From Roseibium marinum (lineage in GTDB: Bacteria > Pseudomonadota > Alphaproteobacteria > Rhizobiales > Stappiaceae): 64,000 nt of DNA. Made by a program: the position numbers and the translations under genes. The stretch spans positions 124,001 to 188,000 of the forward strand of contig NZ_PPCN01000001.1 in the NCBI RefSeq assembly GCF_002906165.1. The letters are read 5' to 3'. The notes under the pieces are model-generated. The model was not told the origin of the DNA. It saw nothing but the letters and a program-made list of their open reading frames with translations, and did no database searches. This document shows, in pieces, positions 9,247-17,818 of this stretch (its first letter is position 1; each line of letters opens with the position of its first letter).

Positions 9247-9257
9247 GTCCGTGACCT
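9247..9257. repeat. Copy 1 of an 11-bp intergenic motif (GTCCGTGACCT)
   Basis: Lies just upstream of the pcaB start. The core GGTC-CGT-GACC is an interrupted palindrome. Identical 11-mers occur at 18878-18888 and 34257-34267, and flanking bases are also similar (TTATG before copies 1 and 3). Three copies in 64 kb, each at the 5' side of a gene start, exceeds chance expectation. Function unknown; an operator or a remnant of a dispersed element are possible. Confidence 0.45.
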
Positions 9258-9297
9258 GGAATGTCGCCCTGCATTGAGAGCCAGGAAAAGACGCGGG

Positions 9298-10134
9298 TCA
9301 AGCGGCCTTGAGAGGAAGCTCGAGAATCTCGCGCGCCTGCTGCCATGTGGCGACGGGCCGCTCGTATTTCGCGCAAAGATCCGTCGCCCGTTTCACCAGA
9401 GCGGCATTGGACGGCGCCAGCGTATCCTTGTCGAAACGGACATTGTCTTCCAGGCCGGTCCGCGTATGCCCGCCCGAGGCGATGCTCCACTCGTTGACCG
9501 TCAGCTGATGCCGTCCGATACCGGCCGCGCACCACTGGGCATCCGGAGCCAGGCGCTCGACGGTCTTGATGTAGTAATCGAACACGTCCCGGTCGACCGG
9601 CATGGCGTTCTTCACACCCATCACGAACTGCACATAGAGCTTGCCGGGAATACGTCCGTCCTTGTTCATGGTGGCCGCCTGGTGAATGTGGCTGAGGTCG
9701 AAGGCCTCGATCTCGGGCTTCACGTGATTGGCGCGCATTTCGCCGGCGAGCCAGTCGACCAGGTCCGGCGGGTTCTCGTAGACCCTTGTTGGAAAGTTGT
9801 TCGACCCGACGGAAAGCGAGGCCATGTCCGGCTGCAGCGGCAGCATGCCGCCGCGTGCCTGGCCCGCGCCGGACCGCCCTCCGGTGGAGAACTGGATAAT
9901 CATGCCGGGACAATGTTTTTCCAGGCCCTCTTTCAGGCGTGCGAATTTTTCCGGATCGGATGACGGGCTCTCGTCGTCGTTGCGCACGTGCGCGTGGACG
10001 ATGGAAGCCCCGGCCTCAAAGGCTTCCTGCGAGCTTTCCACCTGCTCGGAAACGGTAATCGGCACGGCCGGATTGTTTTCCTTTTTCGGCAGGGATCCGG
10101 TGATCGCGACGCAGATGATGCAGGGTTTTGTCAT
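9298..10134 (-). CDS. BKACE (DUF849) beta-keto acid cleavage enzyme, probably acting on beta-ketoadipate
   Basis: A 278-residue TIM-barrel enzyme of the family first described as 3-keto-5-aminohexanoate cleavage enzyme. Family members condense a beta-keto acid with acetyl-CoA and release acetoacetate plus a new acyl-CoA. The zinc-binding pair is visible in VHAHVRND (about His47 and His49), followed by IIQFSTGGRSG. Within a pca operon that lacks pcaI, pcaJ and pcaF, the natural substrate would be beta-ketoadipate, giving succinyl-CoA and acetoacetate. Beta-ketoadipate activity is established for part of this family; its assignment here is from context. Confidence 0.88.
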   Translation of the reverse strand: MTKPCIICVAITGSLPKKENNPAVPITVSEQVESSQEAFEAGASIVHAHVRNDDESPSSDPEKFARLKEGLEKHCPGMIIQFSTGGRSGAGQARGGMLPLQPDMASLSVGSNNFPTRVYENPPDLVDWLAGEMRANHVKPEIEAFDLSHIHQAATMNKDGRIPGKLYVQFVMGVKNAMPVDRDVFDYYIKTVERLAPDAQWCAAGIGRHQLTVNEWSIASGGHTRTGLEDNVRFDKDTLAPSNAALVKRATDLCAKYERPVATWQQAREILELPLKAA

Positions 10135-10207
10135 GTCATTCTCTTGTTTGTCGGATCAGCATGGGGACCCGAAGCCGGCAATCGATTGTTCCTCGCCCAC
10201 TTATTCC

Positions 10208-10281
10208 CTCATCCTGAGGAGGACCGCAAGGTCTGGAAGGATGAGCGCCTGACTTCAGGGCAGTCGCCTATCCTTCCAGAC
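10208..10281. repeat. Palindromic intergenic element with two overlapping stem-loops
   Basis: In the 200-bp gap between the BKACE gene and pcaG. Arms CTCATCCT (10208-10215) and AGGATGAG (10238-10245) pair. A perfect 12-bp pair GTCTGGAAGGAT (10231-10242) and ATCCTTCCAGAC (10270-10281) shares bases with the first, so the two hairpins exclude each other. The sequence resembles the CTCATCCTGAGG...AAGGATGAG elements scattered in Hyphomicrobiales genomes. In the transcript it could affect stability or partial termination between pcaG and the BKACE gene. Confidence 0.6.
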
Positions 10282-10334
10282 ATCGCTACGCTCTTCCCCG
10301 GATTGAGGCAGTGGTGGCGTTCCGTCCGCTTTCG

Positions 10335-10955
10335 TCAGATATCGAAAAAGACGGTTTCGTCCTGTCCCTGCAGCTTGATGTCGAAGCGGTAGACCGGTTT
10401 GCCGTCGCGCTCGCTCTTGCGGGCGATCAGGGTCTGGCGCCGGCGCTCCCATTCGACCAGGTTGAGCACCGCGTCCGCCGCGTTGGCTTCCGTTTCATCC
10501 TCGAAATAGAGCCGGGTCTGCAGGCCGACATTGATGCCGCGCGCCACGATCCACAGGCTGATATGCGGGGCCATGACCTTGCCGTCCGGCGTCTTCACCG
10601 GTCCGGGTTTGACGGTGTCGAAGCCCCACTCGCCGGTATCGAAATCGGTAATCACGCGGCCCCAGCCGCGGAACCCCTCCTCGACCTCGCCTTCATGTTC
10701 CGGATGGGCGTAGATCCCGTTCGCGTTCGCCTGCCAGGCTTCCAGGAGCACATCCTTGATCGGCGAGCCCATGCCGTCGATGACGCAGCCCTCGACGCGG
10801 ATACGCTCACCTTTGGCATTCGGGCCGGCGATATCCCAGCCGAGTTCCTGCTGGTAGATGTCGAACCCGGCGGCTCCCGGTGCCAGGCCGATATGCACAT
10901 AGGGACCGGCAGTCTGGGACGGGGTCTCTTTCAGGTAATTCAGTTCCTGGCGCAT
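10335..10955 (-). CDS. pcaG: Protocatechuate 3,4-dioxygenase alpha subunit
   Basis: A 206-residue alpha subunit of the iron(III) intradiol dioxygenase that opens protocatechuate to 3-carboxy-cis,cis-muconate. It has the intradiol fold motifs (TAGPYVHIGLAPG, IRVEGCVIDGMG, LLEAWQANANGIYAH) but lacks the full Tyr/Tyr/His/His iron site, as expected for the non-catalytic chain. An open frame continues upstream to 11156, inside pcaH. The ATG at 10955, two nt after the pcaH stop, matches the normal family length and is used here. Confidence 0.94.
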   Translation of the reverse strand: MRQELNYLKETPSQTAGPYVHIGLAPGAAGFDIYQQELGWDIAGPNAKGERIRVEGCVIDGMGSPIKDVLLEAWQANANGIYAHPEHEGEVEEGFRGWGRVITDFDTGEWGFDTVKPGPVKTPDGKVMAPHISLWIVARGINVGLQTRLYFEDETEANAADAVLNLVEWERRRQTLIARKSERDGKPVYRFDIKLQGQDETVFFDI

Positions 10956-10957
10956 GA

Positions 10958-11683
10958 TCAGTTGCCCTCCGGACGGTTCTCGAACAGGGTGGACCTGCGA
11001 CCGCGCACGACGATGTCGAACTTGTAGGCGATCGTGTCCAGCGGGATCGTTGCATTCAGATCCAGCCGGGCGATGAGTTGCTCTATGGCCTGCGGATCGG
11101 GGATCGACTTGACGATCGGGCATTTGTCGATCAGCGGGTCGCCTTCGAAATAGCACTGGGTGATCAGCCTTTGCGCGAAGGCTGTGCCGAAGATTGACAT
11201 GTGGATATGGGCGGGACGCCAGTTGTTCACCCAGTTGCGCCAGGGATAGGCACCGGGCTTCACTGTTCGGAAATGATAGTATCCGTTCTCGTCGCTCAAC
11301 GTCCGGCCGCAGCCGCCGAAATTGGGATCGATCGGCGCAAGATAAGTGTCCTTCTTGTGCCGGTACCGGCCACCCGCATTCGCCTGCCAGATTTCCACCA
11401 GCGTGTTGGGGACCGGCTTTGCGTTTTCGTCCAGAACACGGCCGTGCAGGATGATCCGCTCGCCGATGGGGCTTTCGCCGGACTTGGCGTAGTTGCTCAA
11501 AAGGTCCTTGTCGAGCGGGTCGATATCGTTGTGCCCGAAGACCGGTCCGGTGATCTCGCTGACGCTCGATTCAAGACTGATCATTGAATATTGCGGCGAC
11601 CGCGACACGCTGGTCTTGTAGTCCGGGGTCAGTGCCGGTGGATGCCACTCCCGGTCGCGCTGGTATAAGGGGCCTGCTTTCAT
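10958..11683 (-). CDS. pcaH: Protocatechuate 3,4-dioxygenase beta subunit
   Basis: A 241-residue catalytic subunit carrying the non-haem Fe(III). The iron ligands are visible: a tyrosine in GGRYRHKKD, a tyrosine in PGAYPWRNW, and two histidines in [11 protein letters not shown]. The N-terminal part (residues about 1-60) is the PcaH-specific extension. The start at 11683 precedes [14 protein letters not shown], and the upstream frame to 11908 overlaps pcaC. The gene is followed after two nt by pcaG, giving the usual alpha-beta stoichiometry by coupled translation. Confidence 0.96.
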   Translation of the reverse strand: MKAGPLYQRDREWHPPALTPDYKTSVSRSPQYSMISLESSVSEITGPVFGHNDIDPLDKDLLSNYAKSGESPIGERIILHGRVLDENAKPVPNTLVEIWQANAGGRYRHKKDTYLAPIDPNFGGCGRTLSDENGYYHFRTVKPGAYPWRNWVNNWRPAHIHMSIFGTAFAQRLITQCYFEGDPLIDKCPIVKSIPDPQAIEQLIARLDLNATIPLDTIAYKFDIVVRGRRSTLFENRPEGN

Positions 11684-11684
11684 G

Positions 11685-12095
11685 TTACGTCCTCCCGTTG
11701 GGCCGGTCTGCCCGATAGCCGTTCTCTTCCATCTCCGCATAGGTTTCCTTGGCAAGCTTGAGCGCCTGATTGGCGCGCGGAACGCCTGCGTAGATGGCGA
11801 CGTGCTGAAAGGCCTCGAGCACGTCCTGTTTGCTGGCGCCGGTGCGGGCGGTGGCCCGGATATGCATGGGAATCTCCTCGAAATTCCCGAGCGCGGCGAG
11901 CAGTGCAAGGGTCAGCATGGAGCGTTCCCGGTCACTGATGCCGTCCGAGGCCCACACGGTCCCCCAGGCGCCTTCGGTGATCAGCGTCTGAAATGGTTCG
12001 TCAAACGCCGTCTTGGCAGCTTCCGCACGCTCGACGTGGTCGTCTCCCAGAACCGCGCGCCTGACGTCCATGCCGCTTTCATACCTTTGTGACAT
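11685..12095 (-). CDS. pcaC: 4-carboxymuconolactone decarboxylase
   Basis: A 136-residue member of the carboxymuconolactone decarboxylase/AhpD-like family that turns 4-carboxymuconolactone into beta-ketoadipate enol-lactone. The all-helical fold is recognisable from [17 protein letters not shown] and the downstream [18 protein letters not shown] segment, with a glutamate and histidine at the usual positions. It is a stand-alone PcaC rather than the PcaL fusion with PcaD. Its start overlaps the 3' end of pcaD by 17 nt, and pcaH starts two nt after it. Confidence 0.95.
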   Translation of the reverse strand: MSQRYESGMDVRRAVLGDDHVERAEAAKTAFDEPFQTLITEGAWGTVWASDGISDRERSMLTLALLAALGNFEEIPMHIRATARTGASKQDVLEAFQHVAIYAGVPRANQALKLAKETYAEMEENGYRADRPNGRT

Positions 12096-12879
12096 GGAGG
12101 TCCTCCTTGAAGAATGTCATGAGATGGCCGGCAAATTGATGCGGCTGCTCGACGCAGGGCAAATGGCCCGCGGCGGCAATTTCAACATACCGGCTGCCGG
12201 CAACCAGAGCCGCCGTGTTCCGCACAAGCTCCGGCGGGCTCGCGAGATCGTCGGCACCGCCGATGCCGATGACGGACAGGTCGAGCTTCGACGTGGAGGC
12301 GGTCAGGTCGGTCCCGGCGATCGCCTCGCAGCAACCGATATATCCCTCGACCGGTGTACGGGTCAGCATGTGCCGCCAGGCCAGGCATTCGTCGCTCTGC
12401 CGGAATTTTCCGGAAAACCAGCGCTCGAGAATGGCGTCCGCAAGGGCATCGATCCCGCCGGCGCGGATACTCGAGATGCGCTCCTGCCACATGGCCGCCT
12501 CGCCCATCTTCGCGCCCGTGTTCGACAGCACCAGACCCTGGACCAGCGACGGCTGACGGCTGGCCAGAAGCTGCCCGATCATGCCACCGATGGAAAGCCC
12601 GACGAAAATGCAGGAGTGAACACCGGCCACCTTCAGGAGCTCCCGCGTATCCTCAACCAGGTCTTCCATCGAATAGGGGCCCGGCGGGCAGGACGACAGG
12701 CCGTGCCCGCGTTTATCGAAGCGGATCAGACGCAGGCCCTGCTTCGGCATCAGCTCGATCACCTTGTCCCAGAGCCGAAGGTCGGTCCCGAGCGAATTGG
12801 CGAAGACGACCGGCACCCCTTGCGGGTCACCGTCTTCGCACCAGTGAATGTCAGCGGAAGAAAGTCTGGCGATTTTCAT
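12079..12879 (-). CDS. pcaD: 3-oxoadipate enol-lactonase
   Basis: A 266-residue alpha/beta hydrolase that hydrolyses beta-ketoadipate enol-lactone to beta-ketoadipate. The nucleophile elbow is GLSIGGMIG, the acidic residue is in the GGADDLASP region and the histidine is in AAGHLPCVEQP. The frame extends upstream to 13044, but the ATG at 12879 overlaps the pobA stop in a TGATG junction and begins the conserved N-terminus. The 3' end overlaps pcaC by 17 nt. Confidence 0.95.
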   Translation of the reverse strand: MKIARLSSADIHWCEDGDPQGVPVVFANSLGTDLRLWDKVIELMPKQGLRLIRFDKRGHGLSSCPPGPYSMEDLVEDTRELLKVAGVHSCIFVGLSIGGMIGQLLASRQPSLVQGLVLSNTGAKMGEAAMWQERISSIRAGGIDALADAILERWFSGKFRQSDECLAWRHMLTRTPVEGYIGCCEAIAGTDLTASTSKLDLSVIGIGGADDLASPPELVRNTAALVAGSRYVEIAAAGHLPCVEQPHQFAGHLMTFFKEDLHVTKV

Positions 12880-14048
12880 CAGTAGGGTAACCCGACATAG
12901 TTCTGCGCGAACCACTTCTGCGCCGTTTCGTGGTAATGGAGGGACTGGATTTCCGCGCGCTGCATCTTCAGGTCGAATTCCGACTGATCCGGGAACCGGT
13001 GCAGCAGATTGGTGGTCGCCCAGCTGAAGCGTTCGGCTTTCCACACGCGGGTCAGCGCCTTTTCCGAATACTGATCGATGCCGTCGCTGTCCTTGTCCAG
13101 GTAATATTGGGCGAGCGCTTCATTGAGATAATGCACGTCAGACGCGGCGGTGTTCAGGCCCTTGGCGCCGGTCGGCGGCACGATATGGGCCGCATCGCCG
13201 CACAGGAACAGGCGGCCCCAGCGCATCGGTTCGCTGACGAAGGAGCGCAGGGGCGCTATCGACTTCTCGATGGACGGGCCGGTGACCAGCTCGTCGGCGA
13301 TGGATTCGGGAATACGGCGCTTCAACTCGTCCCAGAACGCCTCGTCGCTCCATTCCTCGACCGTGTCGGTCAGGGCGCATTGCACATAGTAGCGCGAGAG
13401 ATTGTCGTTGCGCATCGAACAGAGCGCGAAGCCGCGGCTGGAATTCGCATAGATCAGCTCGTCGTGGACAGGTGGCGTCTCGGACAGGATGCCCAGCCAG
13501 CCGAAGGGAAAGACCTTCTCGTATTCCTTGCGGACGGTTTCGGGAATCGTCTGGCGGCTGACACCGTGGAAGCCGTCGCAGCCGGCCACGAAATCGCAAT
13601 CGATCCGCTGGTCCTTGCCGTCCGCCGTGAAGGTCACGTAGGGCGCGTCGCTGTCCACATCGCGGATCTGAACGCCCTCGACCTCGAAAATCGTCTTGCC
13701 GTCCGTGGCTTCCCGGGCGTCATAGAGATCGTGGGTGACTTCCGTCTGCCCGTAGACGATGACGTTCTGCCCGATAAGCTTCTTGAAATTGATGTCGAAC
13801 AGTTCGTTCTCGTAGGAAATGCAGGTGCCGTGATGGACAAAGCATTCCTTCTCCATCCTGTCGGCGACACCCGCTTCGCGCATCATGTTGACGAGCCCCG
13901 TTTCCAGGATACCCGCCCGGATGCGGCGCAGAACATAGTCGCGCGTCTGGCGCTCGAGAACGACGGTCTCGATGCCCTTGCGGTGCAGCAGCTGTCCGAG
14001 CAAAAGCCCTGACGGCCCTCCGCCCACGATGACGACCTGTGTTCGCAT
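12879..14048 (-). CDS. pobA: 4-hydroxybenzoate 3-monooxygenase
   Basis: A 389-residue FAD-dependent aromatic hydroxylase that converts 4-hydroxybenzoate to protocatechuate using NAD(P)H and O2. It carries the N-terminal GGGPSGLLLG dinucleotide fold, the RIRAGILETG substrate-side motif and LFLCGDAAHIVPPTGAKGLN, the second FAD motif. Length fits PobA (about 394 in pseudomonads). It is the first gene of the pobA-pcaDCHG-BKACE-pcaB unit, so the pathway is supplied with protocatechuate from 4-hydroxybenzoate under one regulator. Confidence 0.96.
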   Translation of the reverse strand: MRTQVVIVGGGPSGLLLGQLLHRKGIETVVLERQTRDYVLRRIRAGILETGLVNMMREAGVADRMEKECFVHHGTCISYENELFDINFKKLIGQNVIVYGQTEVTHDLYDAREATDGKTIFEVEGVQIRDVDSDAPYVTFTADGKDQRIDCDFVAGCDGFHGVSRQTIPETVRKEYEKVFPFGWLGILSETPPVHDELIYANSSRGFALCSMRNDNLSRYYVQCALTDTVEEWSDEAFWDELKRRIPESIADELVTGPSIEKSIAPLRSFVSEPMRWGRLFLCGDAAHIVPPTGAKGLNTAASDVHYLNEALAQYYLDKDSDGIDQYSEKALTRVWKAERFSWATTNLLHRFPDQSEFDLKMQRAEIQSLHYHETAQKWFAQNYVGLPY

Positions 14049-14149
14049 GCGTTCCTCCCTGTATTCTCACCATATTGAATGTCCGAAAAAGAGAAGTAAA
14101 ATGAGAAATGAAGCTATTTTGTTTCTAAAACAGGAAACTAATACCCACC
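14049..14149. promoter_or_regulatory. Divergent pobA/pcaQ promoter region
   Basis: A 101-bp AT-rich gap between two divergent starts, the usual place for LysR-type autoregulation and activation. An inverted repeat GTTTC (14121-14125) and GAAAC (14134-14138) with an 8-nt spacer is visible close to the regulator start. The known rhizobial PcaQ site (ATAACC-N4-GGTTAA) is not obvious here, so the operator may be diverged. Position supports regulation; the exact site is a guess. Confidence 0.45.
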
Positions 14150-15070
14150 GTGATCGACCGTCGCATCAAATTCCGCCACATCCAGTGCTTCGTTGAGATT
14201 GCCAGTGAACGCAGTCTGAAGCTGGCGGCGGACAAGCTCAATCTGACACAGCCGGCCATTTCGAAAACCCTCAAGGAACTTGAGGAGATCATCGGCGCCA
14301 CTCTGATGACGCGCAACAGGGCGGGCATCGCGCTGACCAAGCAGGGAAAGGTCTTCCTGCATTTCGCGCAGATCTCGCTGGCGAGCCTGCAGCAGGGGCT
14401 GGACGGCGTCGAACAGGAAGGCGAACACGCCCGCCCCACGCTCAAGGTCGGCGCCCTGCCAAGTGTCGCCGCCAGTTTCATGCCTCCGGTGGTGCGTGAA
14501 TTTTCTGAGATGGCGCCCAATGTCATGCTGCAGATCATGGATGGGCCGCATGGATACCTGATCGAGCGGCTGAAGCTGGGAGAGCTGGATGTGGTCATCG
14601 GACGGCTGGGACAGCCGGCGGCGATGGAAGGGATGTCCTTCACCCAGCTTTATTCCGAACGGGTCGATCTGGTGGTCCGGTCGGGCCATCCGCTGCTCGA
14701 GACACCCGATATCAAACGGATCGTCGACTGGCCGGTGATCTACCCGCCTGAGGGATCCGCGATCCGCCCGCTCGTCGAGCGCCTGATGATCGCCAGCGGC
14801 GTCGGCGAAATCCCCAACAAGATCGAGACCGTTTCCGGCGCGTTCGGCCGGGTCTATACCCGCAGGACGGATGCTGTCTGGGTCATCTCCTCCGGTGTGG
14901 TTCTCAACGAGACGGCGGACGGACATCTGGTCCGTCTGCCCTTCGATACCAGCATCACCAAGGGCCCGGTCGGCCTGATGGCCCGGCCTGACAGCCAGCC
15001 GGGCGCGGGTGAACAGGTGTTCCGCCTCGCGGTGCAGGCGGTGATCGATGAGCTCGGTCTGAAGTCGTAG
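14150..15070 (+). CDS. pcaQ: LysR-family regulator of the pca operon (PcaQ type)
   Basis: A 306-residue LysR transcription factor. The N-terminal winged helix-turn-helix covers residues about 5-64 (RHIQCFVEIASERSLKLAADKLNLTQPAISKTLKELE); the rest is the two-lobed effector domain. It starts with GTG at 14150. Divergent orientation from pobA-pcaDCHG and similarity of the N-terminus (IKFRHIQCFVE) to PcaQ point to activation of the operon by a pathway intermediate such as beta-carboxymuconate or beta-ketoadipate. The symbol is given on context plus family resemblance. Control of pobA by the same protein is inferred, as pobA usually has its own regulator. Confidence 0.85.
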   Translation: MIDRRIKFRHIQCFVEIASERSLKLAADKLNLTQPAISKTLKELEEIIGATLMTRNRAGIALTKQGKVFLHFAQISLASLQQGLDGVEQEGEHARPTLKVGALPSVAASFMPPVVREFSEMAPNVMLQIMDGPHGYLIERLKLGELDVVIGRLGQPAAMEGMSFTQLYSERVDLVVRSGHPLLETPDIKRIVDWPVIYPPEGSAIRPLVERLMIASGVGEIPNKIETVSGAFGRVYTRRTDAVWVISSGVVLNETADGHLVRLPFDTSITKGPVGLMARPDSQPGAGEQVFRLAVQAVIDELGLKS

Positions 15071-15127
15071 ACCGCCTTGTAGTGAAATGATTTCATCGAT
15101 CTTGGAATGGGAGAGCGGACTGCTGCC

Positions 15128-16183
15128 TCAGAGCCCGAGCATCTTGCGGATATGCTCCAGATCCGTTCCTGAGCCGGAGAAATCGTCGAAAGCCTTGTCG
15201 GTGACTTCGATGAGGTGGTTCGCGATGAACGGCGCGCCTTCCGCGGCGCCCTGTTGGGGCGATTTCAGGCAGCACTCCCATTCCAGCACCGCCCAGCTGT
15301 CGTAGCCGTATTGCGCCAGTTTGGAGAAAATGCCGGAAAAGTCCACGTGACCGTCGCCGAGCGAGCGGAACCGGCCCGCGCGGTTGACCCAGCCCTGATA
15401 GCCTGAATAGACGCCCTGGCGGCCGTCCGGATTGAATTCCGCATCCTTCACATGATAGGCGCAGATGCGCTCGTGATAGATGTCGATGAAGGCGAGATAA
15501 TCGAGCTGCTGCAGCAGGAAATGCGACGGATCGTAGTTGATCTGGCAACGCGTGTGCCCGCGGAGCGCGTCCAGGAACATCTCGAAGGTGACGCCGTCGA
15601 ACACGTCCTCGCCGGGATGGATCTCATAGCCGACATCGACCCCCTGCTCGTCATAGACGTCGAGGATCGGCTTCCAGCGCTTCGCAAGCTCCGAGAAGGC
15701 CTCTTCGACAAGTCCCTCCGGCCGTTGCGGCCAGGGATAAAGATAGGGGAAGGCCAGCGAGCCGGTGAAGCTGACGGAGGCGTCGAGGCCGAGGAACCGG
15801 CTGGCGACAGCCGCCTTTTTCATCTGCTCGACGGCCCATTCCTGGCGGCCTTTCGGATTGCCATGAAGTTGCTCCGGGGCAAAGGCGTCGAAAACAAGAT
15901 CGTATGCCGGATGGACCGCGACGAGCTGCCCTTGCAGGTGCGTGGAGAGCTCGGTGATCTCGACACCGGCGTCGGCGCAAACGCCCTTGATCTCGTCGCA
16001 ATAGGTCCGGCTTTCGGCAGCCTTGTCGAGATCGAAAAGGCGGCTGTCGAAGGTCGGGATCTGGATACCCTTGTATCCGAGGTCCGCCGCCCATTTGGCG
16101 ATGGCGGGCAGTGTATTGAACGGCGCCTCGTCACCGGCGAATTGGGCGAGGAAAATCGCAGGTCCCTTGATCAGTCCAGCCAT
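15128..16183 (-). CDS. Sugar phosphate isomerase/epimerase-like TIM-barrel protein (AP endonuclease 2 family)
   Basis: A 351-residue xylose-isomerase-like TIM barrel. Metal-ligand motifs include YEIHPGED, NYDPSHFLLQQLD, the AYHVKDAEF histidine strand and VLEWECC near the C-terminus. It is the last gene of the carbohydrate cluster, 39 bp after GH43, and shares orientation with it. Proteins of this group isomerise or epimerise keto-sugars or inositol derivatives; the precise substrate is not visible. It is larger than the second family member in the cluster (20018-20767) and not a recent duplicate of it. Confidence 0.85.
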   Translation of the reverse strand: MAGLIKGPAIFLAQFAGDEAPFNTLPAIAKWAADLGYKGIQIPTFDSRLFDLDKAAESRTYCDEIKGVCADAGVEITELSTHLQGQLVAVHPAYDLVFDAFAPEQLHGNPKGRQEWAVEQMKKAAVASRFLGLDASVSFTGSLAFPYLYPWPQRPEGLVEEAFSELAKRWKPILDVYDEQGVDVGYEIHPGEDVFDGVTFEMFLDALRGHTRCQINYDPSHFLLQQLDYLAFIDIYHERICAYHVKDAEFNPDGRQGVYSGYQGWVNRAGRFRSLGDGHVDFSGIFSKLAQYGYDSWAVLEWECCLKSPQQGAAEGAPFIANHLIEVTDKAFDDFSGSGTDLEHIRKMLGL

Positions 16184-16222
16184 GAGGGCCTCCCTTTTAT
16201 ATCGTTGAAGCGACTGCGCGCG

Positions 16223-17818
16223 TCACGTTCCCTTTGGTGCATATGAGAATCCGCTGAAATCCGCGGTCTTGCCGAGGCCGGTCGTGTCGAAGGCGAGCAT
16301 GCCGACGAAGGCGCCCGTGAACGACCCGTGTTCGCCGCGCCCGCCCTCGTCGGAAATCACGCTTGCATCGAGTTCCGGACCGAAAGAACGCCAGTCGCCG
16401 TCCTGTTTCCAGAAAAACTGCTGGCGCGCCTTGTCGACGTCGACGGCAAGATCGATCGGACCGTCGGCAATCGCCACCGGATCGGCCGGGAAGCTGAGCC
16501 GTCCGTCCGGCCAGTCTCCCGGACAGGACAGCAGCGTCAGACAACGGCCGAGGCGCTCGTTCCAGCTCACGGCAAGGAAATGGAACTTGTGCCGATTGTA
16601 GTAGGTCGTCAGGCCCGCCGCCTGCTGATAGGTCGTCGGATCGAAGGCGGTCAGCATGGTTTCCACGCGGTAGGACAGATGCTCCTGCCGCCGGGCGACG
16701 AGCGCTTGCTCGTACCAGCTTCCGACGCTTTCCCGTCCGGTCAGCCGCAGTGCGGATCCCGTCAGCGTGAACAGCCGCTCGGGACAAGGCGTGCGCAGCC
16801 ATTGAAATTCCGGCGGCAGCGTATCGCCGCTGAACTGCCGGTCTATCCGGTGCGGCGGGCGCGGGACCGCATCCCCGAGACCGGGGACTTCGAGCCGCGG
16901 CAAGGGGCCGCCCCCGCAAAGATACAGCCAGCCGTCATCCCGCCATTCGCATTTCTGGATCGCCGTCTCGCGCCCGAGCGGCGAAAACCGGCCCGGCAGG
17001 GGACGCGAGCACAGATGGGTGTGATAGACCTGACCGTCCGGCGTTTCCACGATCTGGCCGTGGCCGGCGCGCTGCAACGGACAGTCCGGATCGTCCTTCG
17101 CGGTGATCAGATGGGTATCGGGATGCATCTCGTACGGCCCGTCGATCGACCGCGACCGGGCCATGGTGACCGCATGGCCGTATCCGGTGCCGCCTTCGGC
17201 GACGGTCAGATAATACCAGCCGTCGCGCTTGTGAAGATGCGGGCCTTCGGTGAGCCCGTGCGCGCTGCCGGAAAAGATCTTCTTCGGCGTGCCGGCAAGT
17301 CCGCCCGTCTCCGACCATTCCTGCAACAGGATACCGTCGAAGGCCGGATGGCGCGGATGTCCGCCGATGGAATTGGAAATATGGTTCCACTGGAGGACCA
17401 GAAACCACTTGCGCCCGTCGTCGTCATGAAAGAGCGAGGGATCGAACCCGTGTGACGAAACATGGACCGGATCGCTCCAGGGACCTTCGATAGACGGAGC
17501 GGTCACGATGTAGTTATGCGCATCCTTGAAATTCCCGTCCAGCCGCTTCACGTCCGTATAGACCAGCCAGAACCGGCCATCCGCATGGCTGAGACAGGGT
17601 GCCCAGATGCCGCCGCTGTCCGGATTGCCGCGCATGTCGAGCTGGCTTGCGCGGTCGAGCGGCCGGCAGGCGAGGTCCCAGTTCACCAGGTCTTTCGAGC
17701 GGTGGATCTGGACGCCCGGATACCATTCGAAGGTCGAGGTGGCGATGAAATACTCGTCGCCCACCCGGCAGATCGACGGATCCGGGTTGAAGCCCGGCAG
17801 GATGGGATTGCGGATCAT
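16223..17818 (-). CDS. Glycoside hydrolase family 43 (beta-xylosidase/arabinofuranosidase type)
   Basis: A 531-residue enzyme with an N-terminal five-bladed propeller (about 1-300) and a C-terminal beta-sandwich (about 320-525). The catalytic base is the aspartate in GFNPDPSICR, and the LTEGPHLHK glutamate fits the catalytic acid. The C-terminal part resembles the GH43 beta-xylosidase accessory domain. No signal peptide is seen, so it acts on imported oligosaccharides in the cytoplasm. The upstream frame to 17944 has no domain character; ATG 17818 overlaps the aldo-keto reductase stop by 4 nt. Beta-xylosidase fits the xylose operon at 58287-64000; alpha-arabinofuranosidase is the alternative. 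Confidence 0.9.
   Translation of the reverse strand: MIRNPILPGFNPDPSICRVGDEYFIATSTFEWYPGVQIHRSKDLVNWDLACRPLDRASQLDMRGNPDSGGIWAPCLSHADGRFWLVYTDVKRLDGNFKDAHNYIVTAPSIEGPWSDPVHVSSHGFDPSLFHDDDGRKWFLVLQWNHISNSIGGHPRHPAFDGILLQEWSETGGLAGTPKKIFSGSAHGLTEGPHLHKRDGWYYLTVAEGGTGYGHAVTMARSRSIDGPYEMHPDTHLITAKDDPDCPLQRAGHGQIVETPDGQVYHTHLCSRPLPGRFSPLGRETAIQKCEWRDDGWLYLCGGGPLPRLEVPGLGDAVPRPPHRIDRQFSGDTLPPEFQWLRTPCPERLFTLTGSALRLTGRESVGSWYEQALVARRQEHLSYRVETMLTAFDPTTYQQAAGLTTYYNRHKFHFLAVSWNERLGRCLTLLSCPGDWPDGRLSFPADPVAIADGPIDLAVDVDKARQQFFWKQDGDWRSFGPELDASVISDEGGRGEHGSFTGAFVGMLAFDTTGLGKTADFSGFSYAPKGT

Noticed and set aside
8557..9963. 468-codon plus-strand frame
   Set aside because: Opposite pcaB and the BKACE gene, both well supported.
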